From: Coccinella septempunctata
Lineage: Eukaryota > Arthropoda > Insecta > Coleoptera > Coccinellidae
Assembly (NCBI RefSeq): GCF_907165205.1
Contig: NC_058197.1
Coordinates: 18,747,766 to 18,811,765, forward strand
Direction of reading: 5' to 3'
Length of the DNA: 64,000 nucleotides
This document shows positions 56,593 through 64,000 of this stretch, piece by piece (position 1 is the first letter of the stretch; each line of letters opens with the position of its first letter). Made by a program: the position numbers and the translations under genes. Under the pieces are notes generated by a model. The model had not been told where the DNA came from. It did no database searches and worked only from the letters and a program-made list of their open reading frames with translations.

Positions 56593-59048
56593 TTAGCTGG
56601 AGACCAATTTTATTCTGCAAATGTTACAAATTGTTATCTGTAAATATTATTTGTTTTCGACTTGATTCAATTTAGGACTCAGGACTACAGATTCACACTT
56701 TGTTAAATTTCCACCTGACATTGTTTTCGAACGATATTACACTTGGTTCAAGATTATTCATTGGTTTTTCCTCATGTTAAAACTGACTGTTGATGTTTTA
56801 ACGTGATATGATGTATTTTATTCATTGAGTCTATCACTTGTACGGTTCTTTTATTGTGCCTGTAATTTGTAAATAGGTTTATTTTTTTATCAATAAAGGT
56901 TGATATCTGATTTTTTTATTTGTTTCCACTCAATTTTTTGAGGTTATTTCCAACAAATAACCTCAAAACCATAGACGAACATCTCAAAAAAGCTCCAAAG
57001 CTTCAGTAGATTTCTGTCATAGACTCCCATAGAGTTCAATGATCTCTGTAGCCTCCTGGCAAATGTTCGCATGTTTCACACCAGCTGGCGACACAATCGA
57101 TCACTTTGAGTTCCAGGCTTCACCGAGAGGTAGCTCCACATGTCTTTTCGTCAATAATTCAAAATTCCTTTTTCACAGTCGAAATTATGCAAATTAAATA
57201 CAATAATTTTCTTTAATTCGCATCTAAAATGTGATGAATTTTCTGAAAGATCAACTATTCTGGTAATAAATCTCGAAATTTCATTGACAATATCTTTTTC
57301 GGGATTTTTCGAAGGATTATTTTCGACACGCGTATTCCACGGAAAAATCACTGTAGATCTGAATATGATACATATTCTGAAAGAGCAACTCTTCTAGTTA
57401 TAAATCTGAAAATTTTATCGAGCTCGATGAAGCCGTTCAGTCTTGACGATTATTTAAGTGATTCCACATTTTTGGAAATTTTTCAATAGTCACCGTTACA
57501 GTAGTTTTTCTCTCGATAAAAATCACCGTAGATGGAAATGTTATACATATTCTGAAAGAGCAACTCTTCTAGTAATAAATCTGAATATTTTATGGAGCTC
57601 GATGTATCAGTCTTTTCATGTAAAAATTATTGACTTATAGAGTTAAGTAATTTAGACTTTGCTATAGCTACAGAGATGGAATTGAGTCATCTCAATGCTG
57701 AAGAAGAATTTTCTCATGGAAAATTGTTTAAGATGAGTGATTTGTGATCTTGAAATATACAAAAAATACTTATAAATACTTTCATCTGAATTGGTGCTTT
57801 TGATTCTGAAAATTCTTGCCATGACTGCAATGGATACACTAATAGTAGTGAAAATTTTCAGAATGAAAACGAAATTTCGAGTAAATCAACCTTCTACTGA
57901 GTTTTTCAAAAGCACATGCCATCTGCTGCGAGTGCGTAAAGGAGTCGATTCAAATTTACACTATCCCTACATCTTCTATCCTCTCTTTTTCCTTGTTTCC
58001 AAACGTAAATTCTTCACATGAGTGGGAAAACGTCAGTCTTTGATAAGGCCTCTTAAAGCATGGCTTAGAGGTGACCTTCAGGATAAATAAGTCTTCTATC
58101 TCATCCTTTTTTCCACACGTATTTCCACTTTAAGCGTGTTCCACACGTTACAAATTGTAACTCTTTCCTTCGTTCATGTTTACCACGTGAAGATTGATCA
58201 TCGAAACAGAATCAAAAGTGATTCTCAAGTCAATTTGCTAACAGCGAGTTCTTCAAAAATAGTTTATCGGAAAAAGTTGACTTAAAAAATTTTGGTGGGT
58301 GCTTTTTTTCTCATATCATAACGTAAGTGAAAGAGCGAGCGTTTGTTCTTGATCGAATCTCGATTTCTTCATGACATTATTATGTTTACTTTTTCATTAA
58401 CAATTCCACCTAGTGTACTTTTCAGATATTTTTCGAAAATATTTTTGATTTTACATCAACTGGTTTGTTTTTGGTTGAGTTTTATTAACTTTGTTCATAA
58501 TTTTTCTCTGAATTCATTGTTTTCACTTTACCAAAACATGAATTCGAAGAGTTTCAGAAAGTTTTTTTGTTATAATCCCATCTCAGGTTGATTTTAGAGT
58601 AGTTTTTGTTTTTTCATCTTCACTTCAAGTGCGGATTTTTTTGTCGATTTCAAAAGAACTATAGTTCTTGAGATATAACTTCAGTGTGAACCAAACTGTC
58701 TTCAAGCAAATTCCATCTGAATTCGCCACACTTACAACTCGAAAATTTTCATTAAAAACCATATGTGATATTAAAATTTTCTGTAAAACGAAAAAATAAA
58801 TTCTAATGTTTATGCTTCCTTATCTTATCATTCCCATTGGATCCTCTCCCATTGATAAATCATTCGAATACGTAATCCCTTTATCGATTGCCAAAAATTC
58901 AAGTTTACTCTGTTTTGAATGTTTTCATTTACACGTGTCGCCATAGGCGTAGACACGGTTAAAATGGTGGGTGTCTGAATTATCTAAGGATGATCTGATG
59001 AGTAAATCTCGATGAAAAATTGAAATTATGATGGGATTTTTGCAGGAT
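56593..59048. other. Gene-poor spacer with decayed satellite copies
   Basis: These 2.4 kb start with the RRP1 3' UTR. A word CATAGAGTTCAAT near 57032 repeats the palindrome found at 30798. Diverged satellite copies occupy about 57235-57625 (separate entry). The remainder to 59048 is AT-rich and contains no convincing gene. A 5' UTR exon of glycogen synthase may lie in it, because a polypyrimidine tract and TTGCAG at 59045 precede its start codon. Confidence 0.5.
57235..57625. repeat. Diverged, inverted copies of the 174-bp satellite
   Basis: The word CATATTCTGAAAGAGCAACT occurs at about 57371 and 57549 (spacing 178 bp), and a more decayed version (CTGAAAGATCAACTATTCTGG) at about 57243. This is the reverse complement of the satellite at 1-870. 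Other shared words are CCGTTCAGTCTTGACGA and TTTTTGGAAATTTTTCA. About two and a half units are recognisable, with many substitutions. Confidence 0.8.
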
Positions 59049-62000
59049 ATGTCGAGGTCTTCAATGGGGAGAAGGTTTTACAGGGGGGAATCATGTAGCA
59101 ATTTGGTGGGTCTTCTGGACAGGGGACAACAAGCTGAGGAGGATAATAGATGGACTTTCGAAGTAGCCTGGGAAGCTGCTAACAAAGGTAAAGCTTTGTA
59201 TTCAATTTTTTTGGACAATTAATCACATTTAATCGATTTTCCAGTTGGTGGTATCTATACAGTGATAAGATCAAAGGCTTACATCTCCACTGAAGAGATG
59301 GGAGACCAATACTGCTTGCTAGGACCTTACAAAGAATCTTGTGCCAGAACAGAAGTTGAGGAAGGTCCATTGGGTTCAGATGTACTTAATGATGCTGTAC
59401 AAGTTCTCAGGGAAAAAGGCTATAGGGTGAGACATGGATTCTAGCCATAGCCTACAAGCTATATACTTAATTCTAATCTCAAATTATAAGAAGACAATTT
59501 TTAGATTGTTACAGGAAGATGGTTAGTAGATGGTAACCCTCAGATAATCCTCATGGATATAGGATCAGTTTCTTGGAGATTGGATGAATTCAAGGCTGAA
59601 TTGTGGGATAAGTGCAATCTAGGAGTGCCACATCTTGATATAGAGACCAACGATGCCATCATCTTAGGACATATGGTTGCAGAATTTATATCTGAAGTAA
59701 GGGAATATTCCATTTAACACTAGCTGAAGGAAAGGGTGGCTCAGTAGGCCACGAAATTTTTAAACTATAGTGCTTAGCCCCCACTACAATGTAGAGGCAG
59801 ATTTGAAGTTTAAGATCTTGCTAAAATCTGTTACTATTAGAGATCTTTTTTGATTTTCAGTTCAAAAATATCACTGAGGCAAGGGAAGAAGAGACACAAC
59901 CAAAAATAGTGTGTCATTTTCATGAATGGCAGGCTGGTGTAGGACTTATCTACCTACGTATCAGACATGTTAATGTAGCAACAGTTTTCACCACCCATGC
60001 CACCTTGTTAGGGAGGTATTTGTGCGCAGGTAGCACAGATTTTTACAACAACTTGGATAAGGTGAGATTTCCTTTAGAATTCGTCTTTTGAGCAACATTT
60101 TCGATGATTTGTGTTATAATTTTCAGTTTAACGTGGATAATGAAGCTGGAAAAAGGCAAATTTACCATAGATATTGCATGGAGAGGGCAGCTTCCCACTT
60201 ATCTCACACTTTTACCACTGTCTCGGATATTACAGGTAAATGCTACCGGTATATACTTTTTGTGCAATACTGAAAAATTCCATTTTCCCTAGGCTACGAA
60301 GCAGAGCACTTGCTCAAGAGGAAACCTGATGTCATAACCCCCAATGGTCTGAACGTTAAAAAGTTTTCAGCCCTACACGAGTTCCAAAATCTACACGCCC
60401 TTTCCAAAGACAAAATTCACGAATTTGTCAGGGGTCACTTTTACGGGTGAGTTTTTTCTCAGAATTCAGTTCAACTTTAATTTTCTTCATTTCCTTCAGC
60501 CATTACGATTTCGATTTGGACAAAACTCTGTATTTTTTCATTGCCGGACGTTACGAATACGGAAATAAGGGAGCAGACATATTCATCGAGGCTTTGGCAA
60601 GGCTTAATCATTATTTGAAGGTGAATATTTCGAAAACTGGAAGATTTCGAAACTTATTTGTGAATTTTGCGATTTTTAGTCGACCAATTCGGATGTGACA
60701 GTTGTGGCCTTCATGATTTTCCCAGCTAAGACTGCTAATTTCAACGTTGAATCTCTGAGGGGACACGCTGTTACCAAAAGTTTGAGAGACACTATCGTAG
60801 ACATACAGAGTAGGATGGGCAAAAGGATGTACGAAATTTGTTTGAGGTGAGAATTCAGAAAAATCAATTCAAATCCCACCGCTGTCACCAATGTAGTAAT
60901 TCGCCTCTTCATTATTGAAATTATATCAATCTCATCGTTGGTTTTTTCAGTGGTCGCCTACCAGAATCGAGTGAACTCTTGCAGAAGGACGAGATGGTCA
61001 GGCTCAAACGATGTATATACTCATTGCAAAGACAAGGACTACCACCAGTCACAACGCATAATGTTGTTGACGATTGGCAGGACCCTGTCTTGTGTGGAGT
61101 CAGAAGATGCAATTTGTTCAATACCTCAAGTGACAGAGTCAAGGTAAACATAAATTTAACACAAGTCATTCCAAATAGTGTATCTAATCACCCTGTATAC
61201 TCTCGTTATGCATTTTCAAGATTCGAATCGAATCATTGCATTTCTTTTCGTAGGTAGTATTTCATCCAGAATTCTTGAGTTCAACGAATCCACTGTTTGG
61301 TCTGGATTATGAAGAATTCGTTAGGGGGTGTCACTTGGGGGTTTTTCCAAGTTATTACGAACCTTGGGGGTACACACCAGCTGAGTGTACGGTTATGGGA
61401 ATTCCTAGTATTACCACAAACTTATCAGGTGAGTATAAACCTCAAAGATGTATTTCGTTGTCTTTTACACTCATTTGAACTTTTCTAATTTGATGCATTT
61501 TTCATGTTTATCCAGGTTTTGGATGCTTCATGCAGGAGCATGTTGTTGACCCTAAGTCCTACGGTATTTACGTAGTGGACAGACGCTATATCTCGTTGGA
61601 GGACTCTGTACAACAACTAGCGCAGTTCATGTTCGATTTTGCACGTTTAAACAGGAGACAACGTATAATCCAGAGAAACAGAACAGAACGTTTGAGCGAC
61701 CTATTAGATTGGAGAAATTTGGGCGTTGTAAGTACATCGAAGTATCCTCATTTAGTTTTGCTCTAATCTTCCCATTTAGTATTATAGAGAAGCCAGGATT
61801 AAAGCACTGAAAGCTGTTTATCCAGACTTCAAGGACGTTCTGGAGAACAGGATGGGTGGTTTGAACTTTTCCAGGCCTTATTCTGAACCACCAAGTCCTA
61901 GTTCTAGCAAAGTGACTACTCCAGCTGCCTCTTTACATGGCAGTGACGATGAAGGAGACTCAGTCGATGAAGAAGGAGAGGTATTTTCGATAAAAATCGA

Positions 62001-62061
62001 TTTTCCCAATATAATTGACGAATTTTTTCAGTTGGCTGAACTCCAGATCAACCATAAGTGA
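59049..62061 (+). CDS. GlyS: Glycogen [starch] synthase (GT3 family)
   Basis: Thirteen exons (59049-59187, 59245-59426, 59505-59696, 59861-60061, 60127-60235, 60293-60446, 60500-60620, 60680-60846, 60951-61143, 61254-61428, 61516-61727, 61780-61980, 62032-62061) give 691 residues; human GYS1 has 737. Conserved blocks: FEVAWEAANKVGGIYTVIRS (UDP-glucose site), CHFHEWQAGVGL, TTHATLLGRYLCAG, YHRYCMERAASHLSHTFTTV, TPNGLNVKKFSALHEFQNLH, FFIAGRYEYGNKGADIFIEA, GCHLGVFPSYYEPWGYTPAE with the catalytic Glu pair of GT3 enzymes, and NRTERLSDLLDW including the Arg-rich glucose-6-phosphate site (RRQRIIQRNR). The C-terminal tail has a phosphorylation cluster (SEPPSPSSSK), as in the GSK3 sites. It elongates glycogen from UDP-glucose in the cytosol. 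ATG 59049 is chosen; MGRRFY, five residues later, is also possible. AATAAA at 62446. Confidence 0.96.
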
Positions 62062-62552
62062 AATTGGGAAGCCCTGTTTAGCAACCGAATCCTATAACTC
62101 AATCTCAACCCTTTCAAATTGATAATACTCTGAGTAACCAAGGCTAAAACTGAACAGAATCAGAAATCAGTGAACGAGACTGCTCAACAATCGTGCCATT
62201 GGATATTTTTCTTTAGGAAACTTATCGAAAAACCTTTTTAGGGAACTGTAATACTCGCATACATTTCAGAAGAGAATCATCTTCGTTAATCTCTGCAGTA
62301 ATAGAGACTTTTCTTCCTTACCTAGTGACAATTGACCTATCCTTAAAAAAACGTTATACTCTGGAATCTGAGGTATTTCAATTTTAAATTAATGATATCT
62401 AGAGATATTTTTTTAATATTTTAAACTTGTTGCAATGTTTTATTCAATAAATGAATATTCTGTTGAATTATTTATTCCTTAAATCAAAATAAAATAGGAA
62501 GAATCAAAACTTAAGAACTAGACAAATATAGCTTCAGGTGGAGTGAATAAAT
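62062..62552. other. Convergent spacer between GlyS and the DNAI7-like gene
   Basis: About 490 bp, largely the glycogen synthase 3' UTR with AATAAA at 62446, then the presumed 3' UTR of the minus-strand gene. No additional gene is seen. Confidence 0.55.
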
Positions 62553-64000
62553 TCATGAAAAACTGAATATTCTGGTACGAGTCAAAAACTCAGTTAATGT
62601 ATGTATGGTGGTTGGTGAGAAGTCGTTGATCTTTGCCCTATTCGTCACTTTACTCATGGATTTCAGCAGATACTGCAAGTTTGGCTGGAACTGGAAAGAA
62701 ATCCGATTGAAACTTGTGAAATTTTCAAAATTCGTTTTTCACCTTGTACAAGATACTGGCTTCATCTGAGAAATTCTCGTCGTCTTCAGTGCAAACGAGC
62801 ACTTGTGACCTCAGTGGCGTAACTTGGACCAAATCGAAGGTGCGAAGAATAGCAGCTTCATCTGTAGGGTCATACTCCCTTAAACGAAGTACTATGGATC
62901 TTCTCCCACTTTCTGAGTTCCATTTAGACCTGGAGAAATTATAGCGGATGGCTGTTTGGGCCATTGCGTGGTAGGCAACGTAAGCAGTTGGCCAATGCTT
63001 CTCCATAGTTGCTAAAAAAATCCCCAGATCATATCACAACTTATTCTTTCTCTAGAGATGAAGAATCTATCTATCACAATAAAGTGAGGAGCTGTCCATT
63101 TAGAGAAATGCATGCTATACCTGGATATTTCCTATACTCATGAATGGTTCAATTCTCAGAGTGACAAATTTGTTGTTGGTTTGATTCAATACCCACCTGT
63201 GTAGTAACAGTTTGCGTCATGGTCAGGAAACATGTCCAAACCACTTCTCTGCATCATCTGGAAGGAAAAAACGTATTTCGATCATTTCAATTGATGGTAA
63301 CCGACTTTGTTTTACCTCGATGAATCTAGGAAGGTTCCAGCTCTTCGATTTCAAGCTATTCAACCCTCTCTCTCCGACCAGATAATCAGAAAGCCTATAT
63401 TCAAAGTCCACGACTTTGATATCCGATTCTTGTATTGTCAGATTGACTGTAACTCTGGAACCTTCCAGTACTATAGAGATAGAATCGCTAGAACAAAGTT
63501 TCCAATCGGAAAAGAATCAGGGATGTTAGCGATAAGTTACTCGTCATTAGGCCTGATGTCCCAGCTCTTGTAAGGATAGTTTTGGTACTTCCTTACTGCC
63601 AGACTAAACAGCCCAAATCTGGATACCCTAAACGTTATCCTCCTTTCGCTGTGTTCATGATCCACCTCGTATATATCCCCAGCCCACCACGATTTCTTCT
63701 CTTCGTTCCACATGCAGACAGTTGGATTCTCCAGGAAGATAACACCTTCTGGTAATCTGGAACCCTATGGTCCTCAGCCCCAGCAACAGTATTCACAATG
63801 GAAATACCTACCCTAAGCTGACCAGTACCATCTTCTCCTTCTCCAGCCTCAAGTTCACCTCCCATTGCTCCAAAGCATCCTTGTATTTCTGCACCTCGTC
63901 AGGGTCCAACGCTCCACCCTTCCTAGACTCAGTCTTGCTACCGTATTTGGCTGTCAGCCTCTTCGACCTCATTGTTTTGAAGGATTTGGTTGAAGAACCG
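62553..64000 (-). CDS. DNAI7: Axonemal dynein intermediate chain 7 homologue, 5'-truncated
   Basis: Six exons on the minus strand (64000-63812, 63756-63541, 63487-63316, 63257-63197, 63011-62743, 62690-62553) splice in consistent phase to about 347 residues. The frame is open to the window edge, so the N-terminus lies outside. Family-typical segments are GVIFLENPTVCMWNEEKKSW, RVSRFGLFSLAVRKYQNYPY joined to KSWDIRPND, VGERGLNSLKSKSWNLPRF, MMQRSGLDMFPDHDA, YNFSRSKWNSESGRRSIVLR and DDENFSDEASILYKV. Together these match the CASC1/DNAI7 C-terminal architecture. DNAI7 is an accessory chain of ciliary dynein; in insects, motile or mechanosensory cilia exist only in sperm and chordotonal neurons, so expression is probably restricted to these. 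The 53-bp intron 63488-63540 was placed by phase. Confidence 0.85.

Overview
This 64 kb window is nuclear genomic DNA from an insect. Its genes are split by short GT-AG introns, the spacers are AT-rich and the polyadenylation signals are of the AATAAA type. A ZAD-type zinc finger gene and a chitin-binding mucin are typical of insects or other arthropods. A beetle or a similar holometabolous insect is plausible, but the order cannot be fixed from this sequence alone. There are no bacterial, plasmid, phage or CRISPR features.

Layout. Positions 1-870 hold five 174-bp satellite units. Positions 1723-24880 carry one secreted giant mucin, about 7,622 residues. It has a signal peptide, a Cys-rich chitin-binding-like domain, 152 copies of a 48-residue Ser/Thr/Glu repeat in a single 22.8-kb exon, and three C-terminal peritrophin-A domains. 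Next come a tetraspanin-like gene (25417-26088), a small KEN-box protein (26493-27114), a TMEM248-like membrane protein (28367-27303, minus strand), a cluster of foldback repeats (28.7-29.04 kb) and the SECp43/TRNAU1AP RNA-binding protein (29285-30463).

Ribosomal protein S3A (33885-32212, minus) has a near-identical box C/D snoRNA candidate in each of its three introns. The deubiquitinase Usp2 (34819-42986) has two alternative starts. One of its introns holds a MITE that inserted into an older dispersed repeat. The remainder is dense and mostly housekeeping: an eight-finger C2H2 protein (minus), PIG-F of GPI-anchor synthesis, a ZAD C2H2 protein (minus), mitochondrial malate dehydrogenase, a cytochrome-b5-reductase-like enzyme, ERH (minus), the lysosomal BORC subunit BORCS5, the nucleolar protein RRP1/Nnp-1, glycogen synthase, and the 3' part of an axonemal dynein intermediate chain 7 (DNAI7/CASC1) homologue that runs off the right edge on the minus strand.

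The genes do not form one pathway. Several pairs share short divergent promoters (ZNF/PIG-F, ZAD-ZNF/Mdh2, ERH/BORCS5, RpS3A/Usp2), and others converge tail to tail (PIG-F/ZAD-ZNF, CYB5RL-like/ERH, GlyS/DNAI7). The most unusual parts are the mucin array, with its higher-order duplications and its accidental long open frames on both strands, and the triplicated intronic snoRNA family of RpS3A. Exon boundaries were inferred by hand from splice signals, reading phase and remembered family sequences; no alignment was run.
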